A DNA stretch of 64,000 nucleotides from Granulosicoccus sp947495035 (GTDB lineage: Bacteria; Pseudomonadota; Gammaproteobacteria; Granulosicoccales; Granulosicoccaceae), in the NCBI RefSeq assembly GCF_050589605.1, contig NZ_JBNGOO010000003.1; one strand, written 5' to 3'. Below are positions 1-15,000 of this stretch, piece by piece. Positions within the stretch are counted from its first letter, which is position 1; the number at the start of each line of letters is the position of its first letter. A program made the position numbers and the translations under genes. Below the pieces are notes generated by a model. It was not told the origin of the DNA. It worked only from the letters and a program-made list of their open reading frames with translations, and searched no databases.

Positions 1-3000
1 TGGAAGAGGTATCGGCCGTTGCGGAATAATCGGCTGTATCACTGCCCGCCCCACCGTAGTAGAAGCTCTGACCGGTGCTTCCCAGAAAGGTATCGTCGCC
101 CGCTTCTCCGTCGATGGTGTTGGTACCGCCCACGCCTCCGGACAGGATGTCGTCTCCATCGCCGGCCTGGAAATCATTGTCATTACTGTCTCCGATCAGT
201 GTGTCGGCACCATCCGTACCTCGAACATGTTCGACGTTTCTTACCGTGTCATCCACCGAACCTGCAACGGTAACCGTGGCAGCAGTACTGCCTGTCAGTG
301 TCAGACTGATGGAACTGGCTGCCGAGTGCACACTGTAATCCAGCAGATCATTCCCGGCCCCGCCATCGAAATCGTCAGCGCCGTTGCCCGCATTGAAGGT
401 ATCATCGCCATCGCCACCGTCGAGCAGATCATCACCGTCACCACCGGTCAGCACATCATCATCACCGCCGCCGATGAGGGTGTCATCGCCTTCACCACCA
501 TCAAGCACGTCTACGTTCGACCCACCGGACAAGGTGTCGTTGCCACCGGCACCGAACAGGCGATCCATGCCGACAGCGCCTTCCAGGTAATTGTCCGACT
601 CATCACCGGCAATGTCATCCGCACCACCGGATCCGATGACGTGGGCAAAATTCGCGGCACTGTCCACTTCACCGGTGCCGTGAACCACATCGAAGAAGCC
701 ACCCACCGTGTTCGCCATGTCCGCGGTGATGCCGGCACTCGAATCGGCGAAACTCAGTGTGTTGGTGCCGCTACCGCCGTCAAGCCGGTCGTTCGACGTA
801 CCACCTCTGATCACGTCATCGCCACCCCGCCCCTCGATGGTATTGACACTGCCACCGCCGTAGATGATGTCATTGCCTTCCGTTCCGATCACATTCTCGA
901 TGGCCTGCAATTCATCATTGTCGGCAGCGCCATCGACAGTCACCGTTACCGGGTTGCCGCCATTGAGCTGCACACTGATGAAATTGATTCCCCTCTCGCG
1001 CGAATAGTCGACCGTATCCGAACCATCGCCACCCTTCAGTACATCGTAGCCGCTCCCCCCGGTGAGAATGTCATCTCCTCCGGCGCCGTCCAGCACATTG
1101 GCCAGGTCATCACCGATCAGCAGATCATCTCCTTCGGAGCCAACGACATTCTCGACTTCGCTGACTCGATCGGTGTCGTTGCCATTGACCAGCACATCCA
1201 CCGCATTGCTGCCATCGAGCTCGACACTGATGCCTTCCCCGACACCGTAGCTCGAGTAGACAATGGTATCGATGCCATCACCGCCAATCAGCGTGTCGGC
1301 ACCACCTCGCCCTTCCAGCGTATCGTCACCATCGCTCCCCTCGAGACGATTGACCAGGTTGTCACCGGTCAAGCTGTCGTTGCCGGCCGTACCGATCAGG
1401 TTCTCGACATTTCTGGCCAGATCATTGGTACCTGCAGCGCCGTTTACCGTGATGGTCGTCGTCGAGCTTCCGCCCAGTACTGCCTGCACATTGGTGATGT
1501 CGGCCAGGGTCGAATAGTCCACGGTATCGTTGCCATCCCCCCCGTCATAGGTGTTTTCACCATGACTGGCAATCAGGGTATCGTTGCCCTCGCCCCCGGA
1601 CAGCGTATCGTTACCGTCTCCACCATCGAGCACATCATCGCCGGCCATCGCCTGCAGCGTGTTGTTTTCGGCATCACCATTGAGCACATCATTGCCCATG
1701 GTGGCAATGACATTCTCGATGGAAGCAATGCTGTCATTGTCGCCGTCGGTGACCTGTACCACACTGGGTGTCGAACCCGACAGATTCACCTCGATACGAC
1801 TGATGCCCGGCAACCCGGAGTAGTCGATGGTATCGGAGCCGACACCACCGTCCAGATTGTCCTGCCCCTGGCTGGCACTGAATACATCATCGCCACCGAG
1901 AGATTCGACGATATCGGCTCCGGTGGATCCGGCAATACTGTCGGCCTGTTGCGACAGGGCATAGGATTCGAAGCCACTGAAGGAGTCCGTGCTGCCATCG
2001 GCTGAATAGCTTGCAGTACCGTTGTCAAGATCTAGCGCGATACCGACGCCATTGAGGTCATCGAATCGCAGTTGATCACCGCTGGTGTGCGCACCACCAT
2101 CCAGTACATCACTGCCGGTGCCGCCGTAGACGATATCATCGCCGTCACCACCTTGTATCTCATTGACCAGGTTGTCACCGGCCAGCACATCATCTCCGGC
2201 ACTGCCCGTCAGGTTCTCGATGTTGCGTAGAGTATCGTTGTCCCCGCCTTGCACTACCACGGTGGAATCGGCAGATCCCTGCAAGGCGGCACTCACACCA
2301 CCGGCCAGGGCGGAGTAGTCCACGGTATCGACACCGTCCGACCCGTCAAGGGTATCCGTGCCTGCACTTGCCTTGAAGGTGTCATCACCATCATTGCCGA
2401 TCAACTCGTTGCCGGCAGCGTCTCCGGCAATGTCATCGTCATGAGCAGATCCGCTGATGTTCTGGATATTCTGCAGCGTGTCCACGAACCCGAAACCATC
2501 ATCACTGGCTTGCTGCACGGACAGGTCAACGGTGATACCGGCATCCGCCTCCTCATAGTCTGCCGTATTGTCCCCGGCACCACCATCCAGCGAGTCATTG
2601 CCGGCAAAGCCGGACAGACGATCATCACCAGTGCCGCCCGACAGACTGTTCGAACCGGCATCACCTTCCAGAACATCATCGAAATTCGAGCCCGTCAGAT
2701 TCTCGATCTCGAGCAGTATGTCATTGCCGCCATCACCGTCATTGGTCGTGACGCCGCTTTCGATGCTGGCCCGAACACCTGAAGCGGCAGCCGAGTAGTC
2801 CACCGTATCGATATCAGCACCGCCATCGAGTGTATCGTTGCCGCCCGCGCCGATGAGAATGTCGTCGCCATCATCACCGGACAACACATTGTTGGCTGAA
2901 TCACCGGTTATCGAATCAGCGCCCGCCGAACCGCTCACATTCTCGATCTGTACCAGTGTATCGGAAGAACCGTCGCCATCATCCGTGGTGGTATTGGCAG

Positions 3001-6000
3001 CCAGATCGACGGTCACAGCACCGACCGCCTGACCGTAGTCGATGGTATCCATGCCGGCTCCACCGTTCAGTGTGTCGGCTCCCCCGCGCCCTTCCAGAGT
3101 GTCATTGCGATTGCCTCCGAGCAGGATGTTGTCCTCGGCATCACCGACCATCGTGTCATCGAAGACCGTACCCGTGACGTTCTGGATCTCCTGCAGAGTA
3201 TCCGAACCCCCATCGCCATCGAGAGTTGCCTGCCCGGAGCTCAGGTTCACATTGATGCCCGAGCTGGCACCACTGTAATCGGCCGTGTTGATACCACCCC
3301 CGCCGATCAGCACATCCTGGCCGGCAGCCCCACTGAGCACATCGTCACCGTCACCGCCATCGAGCCGGTTATTGCCGAAGTCGCCTCGCAGATCATCGTT
3401 GTAGTCCGATCCAGTGAGATTCTCGATATCGATCAGCGTATCCGTACTGCCATCACCATCGTCAGATGCGCTGCCGTCGCTCAGATCGACCGTGACTGCC
3501 GCCGCTGCGTCACCATAATCTGCCGTATCGATACCCAGCCCACCATCCAGGGTATCGGCACCTGCACGCCCGATCAGCTCATCACTGCCACTGCCTCCCT
3601 GCAGTGTATTGGCGCCATCATCGCCCGCAATCAGATCATCCTGATCGGAGCCCACCACGTTCTCGATATCGACCAATGTATCGGTGGCCAGGTAACCATC
3701 GGCCAGCGCCTGACCCAGGGCCAGATCGACATCAATGGCATTGCTCGCAGCGCTGTAATCCACCGTATCCGAATTACCCGCACCGCCATCGAGAGTGTCG
3801 TTTCCGCCAGCACCGATCAGCGTATCCGCCCCAACGCCACCGGACAGCCTGTTGCTCTGGCCATCGCCGGACAAGCGATCATCATGGTCCGAGCCTTGTA
3901 CATTCTCGATGGCGATCAGCGTATCGGAACTGCCATCTCCATCATTACTGGCACTCTGGCTTGCCAGATCCACCACCACTCTGGATGCAGCCTGCGAGTA
4001 GTCGACATCGTCCACACCATCTCCACCGTCGATGACATCTCTGCCTCCGGCACCACGCAGTACATCATCGCCGTCACCACCACTGAGTTCGTTGGCGACA
4101 TGATTGCCGTACAGCGTATCGTTCTGTGAGGATCCCAGAACATTCTCGATGCGCAACAGGCTGTCGCTGGAACCGTCTCCATCAATTGTTGCCGCATTGG
4201 CTGCCAGATCTACCGACACCTCGCCGGCGGCGGTCGAATAGTCCGCAACATCATTACCACCGCCGCCGTCGAGTACATCAATTCCGGCACCACCGGTCAG
4301 TCTGTCGGATCCACCATTGCCCAGCAGCGTATTGTCACTGGCATCACCTGCCAGTACATCATCGAAATTCGAACCCGACAGATTCTCGATACCCGACAGG
4401 GTGTCCACCCCGCCATTGCCATCATCACTCGCCAGATTGGCGGACAGATCCACATTCACTGAACCACTGGCCTGTGAATAGTCTGCACGATCCACCCCGT
4501 CGCCTCCGATCAGCGTGTCGTCGCCAGCCAGTCCCTGCAGGATGTCATTGCCCAGACCACCATCCAGAGTGTTGGCATTGCTGTCGCCCGTGATCACATC
4601 ATCACCCTGACTGCCGATCACGTTCTCGACTGCTGTCAGAAGCTGATCATCGGAGCCCGTGACGCTGACAGTCACACTGTTCTGACCATCCAGTTCCACG
4701 CTCACCGCATTGGCATCCACCAGCGCCGAATAATCCACCGTATCGGATCCATCACCGCCATCCACGCTGATTTCACCCAGGCCCAGGGTGATCCGATCAT
4801 CCCCGTCCGCGGCTTCGATGCGTTCAGTACCGGTTCCCGATATCAACACATCGGCAAAATCCGAACCCTCCAGTTGCTCGATATCGATCAAGGTATCAAC
4901 CGTGCCGAATCCATCTTCACTGGCAATACCGGTAGACAGATCGACCGTCACGCCCTGTCCCGCATCGATATAGGTCACCGTGTCGGTATCACCGGTACCG
5001 CCATCCAGAATATCGTTACCGGCAGCACCCACCAGCATGTCGTCGCCAGCCAGTCCCTGAAGATGATTGCCCTCACCATCTCCGATGAGTGAATCATTGC
5101 CCGCTGTTCCGATCACGTTTTCGATTCGCACAATGCGATCGTCTGCACCACCGCTGACTTGTACCGTACTCTGGTTCTCACCATCCAGTACCACACTGAT
5201 GCGCTGCACCCCTGCCAGCGAGGAATAGTCCAGCGTATCCGAGCCTGCGCCACCATCCAGCGTATCGCTGTTTGCAGAAGCGCCCAGTGAATCATCGCCG
5301 GCCCCGGCCTCGATCCGGTTCTGTCTGCCATCACCGACAATCCGGTCCGACTCATCGGTGGCAATCACGTTCTCGATATTGCGAATGGTCTGATTGTCAC
5401 CATTGGCGATGACCACCGTCGAATCGGCAGACCCTGCCAGCGTCACATCGATCGATTGCCCGGAGGCCAGTCCGGAGTAGTCCACCGTATCCAGACCAGC
5501 GCCGCCATCGGAGACATCCGCCCCGGCGCTGGCGATCAGTGAATCCTCTCCATCACCGCCCAGCAGCGTATCCGCACCCTCGCCCCCGTCGAGCGTGTCA
5601 TTGCCGGCACGACCTTCCAGACGGTTCTCCCCATCGTCGCCGGTCAGTGAATCATTACCGGCCGTGCCGACCACGTTTTCGATGCCGGATATGCGATCAT
5701 TCTCACTGCCGGCCACCGTGACCGTCGTGACGGTATCGCCCTGCAACACGACCGACACCGAGGTGGCTGACGAGAACGTGCTGTAATCCAGGGTATCCGA
5801 ACCCTCGCCACCCGAGAGTTCGTCGGCTCCACCACTGGCTATGAAGCGGTCATCTCCATCCAGAGCCTCAAGGCGATTGGCCGAGATATCACCACCCAGT
5901 GTATCGTCGCCGAGGCTACCCACCAGATGCTCGATGTTGGCAATCGTATCATCATCGCCTCCATCGACACTCACGACAGTGGCACTGGCACCGTTGAGGA

Positions 6001-9000
6001 TGGCACTGATACCATTGACATTGTTCAGGCCCGAATAGTCGAGTACATCGGCCCCATCGCCGCCATCAATCGTGTCCCGGCCTGCCGATGCGGTAATGGC
6101 ATCGTCTCCCGCTCGCCCTTCGATACGATTGGCACTGCCGTTGCCGACTATGGCATCGTCCTGAGCCGACCCCACCACATTCTCGATGTCGATCAGCGTA
6201 TCGGTTGCCTGGTATCCATCGGACAAGGCTTCACCCGACTGCAGATCCACATCGATGGCAAATGCCGCCGCGCTGTAGTCAGCCGTGTCCGAGCCTCCGG
6301 CACCACCGTCCAGCGTATCATTGCCGCCGGCACCCACCAGGGTGTCCGAACCGGCGCCACCGGACAGTCGGTTACTGTCTGCATTGCCGGTCAGCTCATC
6401 ATCGTGTGCCGAACCCTGTACATTCTCGATGGCCGACAAGGTGTCAAAACTGCCATCGCCGTCATTGCTGGCGCTCTGGATATCCAGATTGACCACCACC
6501 CTGCTGGCCGCGGTAGAGTAGTCGGCCGTATCCGAGCCATCCCCACCATTGAGGCGATCGAAGCCACCGCTGCCTCGCAGCACATCATCTCCCACGCCGC
6601 CACTGAGTTCGTTCGCCTCACCATCCCCGAACAGGGTATCGTCCTGCGAGGAGCCGACCACATTCTCGATACTGAGCAGCGTATCGCTTGCTCCGGATCC
6701 ATCGGCACTTGCCGTATTGGCCGACAAATCCACCGATACACTGGCGGAGACCGTCGAATAATCTGCCACGTCATCGCCCAGACCACCATGCAGAACATCA
6801 ACTCCGGCCCCACCGATCAGTGTGTCTGCCCCACTGTTGCCCAGTAGTTCATTGTCACTGGCATCACCAACCAGGACGTCGTCGAAGTTCGAGCCTGACA
6901 GATTCTCGATCCCCGTCAGGGTATCCGTGCCTCCATCGCCGTCATCAGCAGCGCGATTCGCGGACAGATCCACATTCACTGAACCACCTGCCTGCGAGTA
7001 ATCCGCACGGTCGGCCCCCTCACCGCCAATCAGCGTATCGTCACCACCCCGGCCTTGCAATGTATCGTCACCCAGACCGCCTTCCAGTCTGTTCGTGCTG
7101 TTGTCCCCGGTGATGACATCATCACCCTGACTGCCGATCACGTTCTCGATCGCCGTCAGCGTCTGATCATCCGATCCGGCGATACTCAGGGTGACGCTGT
7201 TCTGGCCGTCCAGCTCCACGCTCACGGCATTCACGCTCTGCAATGCCGAATAGTCCACCGTATCGGAACCCGCTCCACCATCCACATTGACGGCGCCCAG
7301 ATCCAGCGTGATCTGGTCATCACCGTCGGCGGCCTCGATGCGCTCGGTGCCACTGCCAGAGGTCAGTTCATCGGCAAAATCCGAGCCTTCCAGTCGCTCG
7401 ATATCGATCAGGGTATCCACACTGCCAAACCCGTCCTGACTGGCGATGCCGGTGGACAAGTCCACTACCACACCCTGAGACGCATCCCTGTAGGTCACCC
7501 TGTCGGACCCACCGATGCCACCATCCAGGATATCGTTTCCTGCCGCACCAATCAGCGTATCGTTGCCGCCCCGACCTTCAAGGCGATTGTCTGCGCTGTC
7601 GCCGGTCAGTGTATCGTTGCCTGCCGTGGCGATGACATTCTCGATTCGCACGATGCGATCATCGGCACCACCACTGACCTGAACCGTACTCTGAATCTCC
7701 CCATCGAGAGTCACGTTGATTCGCTGAATACCGCCGATCGTCGAGTAATCCAGCGTATCCGAACCAGCGCCACCATCCAGGATGTCGCTGTTGGCCGACG
7801 CCCCCAGGGTGTCGTCACCGGCACCGGCTTCGATCAGATTCTCCTGATTGTCTCCGACGATACGATCCGATTCGCTCGTGCCGATGACATTCTCGATGTT
7901 GCGAATCGTCTGGTCATCTCCATTGCTGACGATTACCGTGGCATCGGCAGAACCCGCCAGGGCGACATCGATCGACTGCCCCGAGGCCAGACCCGAATAG
8001 TCCATGGTATCCACGCCGGCACCACCATCTGCCACATCAGCCCCTTCACTGGCAAGCAGCAGATCCGTGCCATCACCACCAAGCAGCGTATCGGCCCCCG
8101 CACCGCCGTCCAGGGTGTCATTGCCGGCCCGACCTTCCAGCCGGTTCTGCTCGGCATCACCGGTCAGGACATCATTGCCGGCGGTTCCCACCACGTTTTC
8201 GATCTGCGTGATCCGGTCATCGTCTCCGCCTGACACTGTCACCGTGGTGACATTGGCTCCCTGCAGGGCCACCGATACCGAGCCGGCTCCGGACAGACTG
8301 CTGTAATCCAGCGTATCCGAACCCGCACCACCGATCAGTTCATCAGCCCCGGCACTGGCAATGAAGCGATCATCTCCATCCAGGCCTTCCAGGCGATTGA
8401 CGGATACATCACCTCCGAGCGTATCGTCACCGGTACTGCCGACCAGATGTTCGATATTCGAAATGTTGTCATCACTACCGCCATCAACACTCACCACGGT
8501 GTTGCTGGCACCGTTGAGCGTGGCACTGATGCCATTGATACCTGTCAACGCCGAATAATCCAGCGTATCCGATCCAACGCCACCATCGATCGTATCGCTG
8601 CCGGCCGATGCCGTAATGGCATCATCCCCATCCCGCGCATCGAGGATATTACCGCTGTCACTGCCGACCATGACATCATTCTGATCAGAGCCCACCACGT
8701 TCTCGATATCGATCAGGGTATCGGAAGCCAGATAGCCATCCGACAACGCCAGACCTGCCGCCAGATCCACATCGATGCCATTGGCCGCCGCGCTGTAATC
8801 AACCGTATCCGAACCGCCCGCACCACCGTCCAGCGTATCGTTGCCACCGGCACCGATCAGCAGATCGTCCCCTGCCAGGCCCTCCAGTCGATTGTCCTCA
8901 CTGTCCCCGATCAGGGTATCGTTACCTGCGGTAGCGATGATGTTCTCGACCCGCACGATACGATCATCCGCAGCACCGCTGACTTGCACGGTACTCTGCA

Positions 9001-12000
9001 CTTCACCGTCGAGGGTCACATTGATGCGCTGAGCAGCTGCCAACCCGGAATAATCCAGAGTATCCGAACCATCACCCCCATCGATGGTATCGCTGCCGGC
9101 CGACGCGCCAAGGAGATCATCACCAGCCCCGGCCTCGATCCGGTTCTCCTGATCGTCGCCGACGATTCGATCGGCTTCATCGGTGGCAATCACGTTCTCG
9201 ATATTGCGAATCGTCTGATCATCCCCATTGGCGACAATCACCGTGGCATCGGCAGAACCCGCCAGGGTCACATCGATCGACTGTCCGGCGGCCAGGCCCG
9301 AGTAATCCATGGTATCCACACCGCTACCACCATCCGCCACATCGGCCCCCTCACTGGCGAGCAGCAGATCGCTACCGTCACCGCCGAGCAGCGTATCCGC
9401 CCCTGCGCCACCGTCCAGCGTATCGTTGCCGGCCCGGCCTTCCAGGCGGTTCTGCTCGGCATCACCACTCAGTGTATCGTTGCCCGACGTACCTACCACG
9501 TTTTCGATCTGCGAGATCGTATCGTTGTCACTGCCATTGACCGTCACGCTCGTCACGTTCGACCCTTGCAATGCCACTGATACCGAGCTGGCTGCGGACA
9601 GGCTGCTGTAATCCAGAGTGTCCGAACCGGCACCACCGATCAGCTCATCGGCTCCGGCACTGGCAATGAAACGGTCATCACCCTCCAGGCCTTCGAGTCG
9701 ATTGACCGAGACGTCTCCACCGAGCGTATCGTCTCCGGTGCTGCCTACCAGATGCTCGATATTGGAGATCGTGTCGTTATCACCGCCATCGACATTCACC
9801 ACAGTGGCGCTGGCGCCATTGAGTGTGGCACTGATGCCGTTGACACCGTTCAATCCCGAATAATCCAGCGTATCCGAACCCACACCACCATCGACGATAT
9901 CGCTACCGCTGGATGCCGTGATCGCATCATCGCCACCCCGGGTTTCCAGACGATTGGCACTGTCGTTGCCAACGACCGTATCGTTCTGATCCGAGCCCAC
10001 CACGTTCTCGATGTCGATCAGCGTATCAGTGGCCAGATAGCCATCGGACAATGCCTGACCCGACTGCAGATTCACATCGATGCCATTTGTCGCGGCGCTG
10101 TAGTTGGCCGTATCGGAACCACCTGCTCCACCGTCCAGGACATCGTTGCCACCCGCCCCGATCAGCACGTCGTTACCGGCGCCACCGGACAGCTGATTGC
10201 TCTCTGCATTGCCCGTCAGTTCATCATTGTGCACGGAACCCTGAACGTTCTCGATGTCCGACAAGGTATCGAAACTGCCATCGCCGTCGTTGCTGGCAGT
10301 CTGCGTGGCCAGGTTGACGACGACCTGGCTGACGGCTGCGGAATAATCAGCCGTATCCGAGCCGTCACCACCTTCGAGCCTGTCGAAGCCACCGGATCCG
10401 CGCAAGACATCATTGCCGACGCCACCACTGAGCCGGTTGGCATTGCTGTCGCCATACAGATGATCATCCTGCGAGGATCCCACCACGTTTTCGATTCGCA
10501 GCAGGGTATCGCTGGATCCATCGCCATCATTGCTGGCTGCATTCACCGACAGGTCCACGGCAACGTCTCCAGCGGCCGTGGAGTAGTCCACCACATCATT
10601 TCCCGAACCGCCATCCATGACATCAAGTCCGGCACCGCCACTCAGTGTGTCTGCGCCACCATTTCCCTGCAGGGTGTTGTCACTGGCGTCACCGATCAGC
10701 ACATCATCGAAATTCGAACCCGACAGATTCTCGATGCCGGACAGGCTATCGGTACCACCATCGCCGTCATCGATTGCCCGGTTCGCCGACAGATCGACAT
10801 TCACCGCACCCCCGGCCTGCGAGTAGTCCGCGCGGTCTTCACCGTCACCGCCGATCAGCACATCGTTGCCACCCAGCCCCTGCAGCGTATCGTTGCCGAG
10901 CCCGCCATCGAGCAGATTCGCATTGTTGTCACCCGTCAGTACATCATCGCCCTGACTGCCGATGACATTCTCGACCGCTCTCAATGTCTGGTCATCACCA
11001 GCGTTCACGCTGAGCGTGACCGAATTCTGCCCATCGAGTTCCACACTGACCGCATTCGCACTCGTCAGCGTCGAGTAGTCCACCGTGTCCGACCCAGCGC
11101 CTCCATCGACACTGATCGCTCCCAGCCCCACAGTGATACGGTCGTCTCCCGCTGCGGCCTCGATACTGTCGGTACCACTACCCGAAGTCAGATCATCGGC
11201 GAAGTCCGAGCCTTCCAGTTGTTCGATATCGATCAGTGTATCCACACTGCCGTATCCATCTTCACTGGCCACACCAGCGGACAGATCCACGATGACACCC
11301 TGACCTGCGTCGATATAGGTCACCGTGTCGGACCCTCCGACACCTCCGTCCAGCGTATCGTTTCCGGCCGCCCCCACCAGTGTGTCGTTACCGGCCAGAC
11401 CTTCCAGGTGATTGTCGGCACTATCGCCGGCGAGCAAATCGTTACCGGCCGTGCCGATCACGTTCTCGATTCGCACGATGCGATCATCGGCACCACCACT
11501 GACCTGCACCGTGCTCTCGTTCTCACCATCCAGTGTCACACTGATCCGCTGGATATCGGCAAGGGTCGAGTAATCCACCGTATCCGACCCTGTGCCACCA
11601 TCGAGTGTGTCGCTATTGGCCGATGCACCGAGCAGATCATCACCGGCGCCTGCCTGTATCCGGTTCTGCTGCGCATCACCGACGATCCGGTCGGACTCAT
11701 CGGTGGCAATCACATTCTCGATATTGCGAATGGTCTGATCGTCTGCATTGGCAATGAACACAGTGGCATCGACAGAACCTGCCAGCGTCACATCGATGGA
11801 CTCTCCTGCGGCCAGGCTCGAGTAATCCACCGTATCCAGTCCGGCACCACCGTCTGCCACATCCGCACCTTCACTGGCAAGCAGCAGATCATTCCCATCG
11901 CCACCGAGCAGGGTATCCGCATCAGCACCACCATCAAGGGTGTCATCACCGGCTCGACCTTCCAGACGATTCCGAGCATCGTCACCTGTCAATGTATCGT

Positions 12001-15000
12001 TGCCGGCGGTACCCACCACATTCTCGATCCCGGAGATCGTGTCGTTATCACCACCATCGACCGTCACGGTGGTCACAGCCGCCCCTTGCAGTTCCACCGA
12101 TATGGCATCGGCCGTGGACAGTGTGCTGTAATCCACCGTGTCGGATCCCGCACCGCCCTGCATGTCATCGGTACCGGCACTGGCGATGAACCGATCATCA
12201 CCCGCGAGCCCCTGCAGACGGTTGTCGGACTGATCACCGCCGAGTGTGTCATCACCCGCGCTGCCAGTCAGGTGTTCGATGTTCGATATCGTATCGTCAT
12301 CGCCACCATCGACACTGACCACGGACTCACTGTCACCGTTGAGCAGGATGCTGATGCCGTTGATGCCACTCAGCCCGGAGTAATCCAGCGTATCTGCGCC
12401 ATCGCCACCGTCGAGTGTGTCGCTACCGGCAGAGGCATTCAGATGATCATCACCGCCCTCAAGGCTCACGATGTCCTCCTGTACACTCCCTTCCAGCGTA
12501 TCTGCCTGCTGTGTACCGATGTATCTCTCGAATCCGCTGAACGTATCGACCGACAGATCGCCGGTGAACACGGCTCTCTGCAAGCCGAGATCCAGTTCGA
12601 GGCTGCCGCCGATCAGGTCATCAAACCGCAACACGTCACCGATGACATGCGCGCCGCCTGACAGTACATCGGAGCCCAGACCGCCGTAGACAGTATCGTC
12701 GCCACTGTTGCCACTGATTTCGTTGTCGCTGCCATTGCCTTGCAATACATCGGCATGGACGCTGCCCTCGACATTCTCGATGCTGCGCAGTTCATCTTCG
12801 CCGCCAAAGCCGTCATTGGCCGTGGTACCGGTTGAAAGATCGACCGAGACGCCACCACTGGCATCGGCATAACTGACGGTATCCTCCCCCTGATCCCCGA
12901 ACAGCTGATCATTGCCTTCTCCACCGGTGAGCAGATCATCACCTTCACCGCCGGACAATTGATCATCACCCGCGCCCCCGTCCAGTACGTCGGAGCCAGC
13001 CAGTCCCTGCAGTCGATTCATCTGCTCATCGCCGCTGATCCTGTCCGCGCCGCTGGTGCCTGTCACGTTCTCGATATTGCTGATGGTGTCATCGTCCGCA
13101 CCATCCACCAACACCTGAACTGCTGTGGCACCATCAAGATCGACCTGAATGCCCGTGGCACCACTCAGACCGGAGTAGTCAATGGAGTCGTCGCCCAGAC
13201 CGCCATCGAGGGTATCCGCACCATGACTGGCAGCGATTCGATCATCTCCAGCGAGTGTGTACACGCTATCGACATCCTCGGAGGTCTGCACGATATCGTC
13301 CTGCCGCGTGGTCAGATAGCGTTCGAATCCGGTAAAGGTGTCGGTACTGTTATCCGCCGCGTAGACAGCGGTTCCGAGGCCGGTCCCCAGCGTCAGGGTG
13401 ATACCCACCGACCCCAGTTCGTCGAAGCGCAACTCGTCATGGCCATCACCGCCTTCCAGCAGATCACTGCCGGCACCACCGAAAACCGTGTCATCGCCTG
13501 CACCACCGATCAGGTGGTTGGACAGTGCGTCACCACCGAGCAGATCGTCCCCTCGGGTTCCGGTCACATTCTCGATGCGGGTGATGCTCTGCATGCCGAT
13601 GCCACCGACATCCACGTTCACGGTACGTGAACCATCCAGCGTGACACTGATGGAACTGGCCTCGGTCAGAGACGAGTAATCGATACTGTCGCTGTCACCT
13701 CCCCCGTCCAGTACATCTGCACCGGCACTGGCCAGGAAGCTGTCCTCGCCAGCCGCGCCGAATACCGTATCGGCAGCAGCGGATCCGCGGATCAGATCAT
13801 CCTGACTGGTCATGTAATACAACTCAAACCCCGTCAGGACATCCGTGCTGACATCACCGGCGAAGAAGGCGGATCCGGCCTCCAGGTCCAGTGTGACACC
13901 ATGGTTCAGAAGGTCATCGAAATGCACTTCATCCAGCAGACCTTCACCACCGTCCAGGATGTCCGAGCCGCTGCCTCCGCGAATGACATCATCACCTGCC
14001 GAGCCGGTCAGCGTATTGGCACGAGCATCGCCGCTGATGACGTCTCTGTCGTCAGTCCCCACGATGTCCTCGACGCCTGAAATACTGTCCTGGCCACCGA
14101 AACCATCATTGATGGCGGTGTTCTCCGACAGATCGACCGAAATACCACCCCGGGCCTGACTGTAGTCGATGACATCGGTACCGGAACCTCCGATATAACT
14201 GTCATCGCCCTCACCGCCCAGAAACCGATCCTTGCCGGAATCACCCAGCAGAATATCATCGCCGGCGCCGCCATCAAGCAGATCATTACCTGCCGAGCCA
14301 GCCAGTTCGTTATCCAGCGAATCGCCGGTGAGAATGTCGTTGCCCGCCGACCCGACAATGCCTTCCACGGTGGTTATCTGATCATCGTCTCCCCCCACCA
14401 CTGTCACGGTAATGGTTCTGCCTTCGTCCAGTGTCGCCTCGATATGGTCGATTTCCGACTGCAGCGAATAATCGACGATGTCCTGCCCACTGCCCCCCAC
14501 CAGTACGTCGCTGCCCTGACTGCTGTGGAAATGATCATCACCGCCCAGGCCTTCTACCTGGTCGATGCCATCGGATGTCAGGATGGTGTCATCCTGATTC
14601 GTTGCCGCATAGGATTCGAAGCCACTGAATCGATCGGTACTGCCATCGATGCCGTAGGAGGCCGTGCTGGTCACCAGACTCAGCGTTATACCGTCGGCCG
14701 TCAGATCATCGAAGCGCAACTGATCGTTGCCCTCTCCACCGAACAGCTGATCCGATCCTTCGCCGCCGCTGATGACATCGTCCCCGGCCAGACCGTAGAG
14801 GGAATTGGACAGATCGTCCCCGCCCAAGCGATCATCACCCGACGTGGCAAGGATGGTTTCGACATTTCTGACCTGATCATCGTCAGCGCCATTGACCGTC
14901 ACCTGGGCATAGAGACTTCCGGACAAGGTCAGCTCGATGCTGTCGGCCTCCGTCAGGGCAGAATAATCCAGAACATCGATGCCGATACCGCCGTCATGAC

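Noticed and set aside
227..2005. Long plus-strand frame (592 aa) inside the RTX gene
   Set aside because: It is the antisense of the RTX repeats; Ile/Thr/Val/Asp-rich translation comes from GAT/ATC and GGT/ACC complementarity, with no ribosome site or family match.
7055..9580. Two overlapping plus-strand frames (392 and 377 aa)
   Set aside because: They lie antisense to super-repeat copies B and C and share the same repetitive composition; not genes.
2700..12525. Regular direct repeats considered as a CRISPR array or satellite DNA
   Set aside because: Repeats are 240 bp, coding, in one continuous frame with RTX motifs and diverged between cassettes; no short repeat with unique spacers.
9752..12661. 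Plus-strand frame of 969 aa
   Set aside because: Same explanation; long antisense openness follows from repeated Gly and Asp codons in the sense strand.
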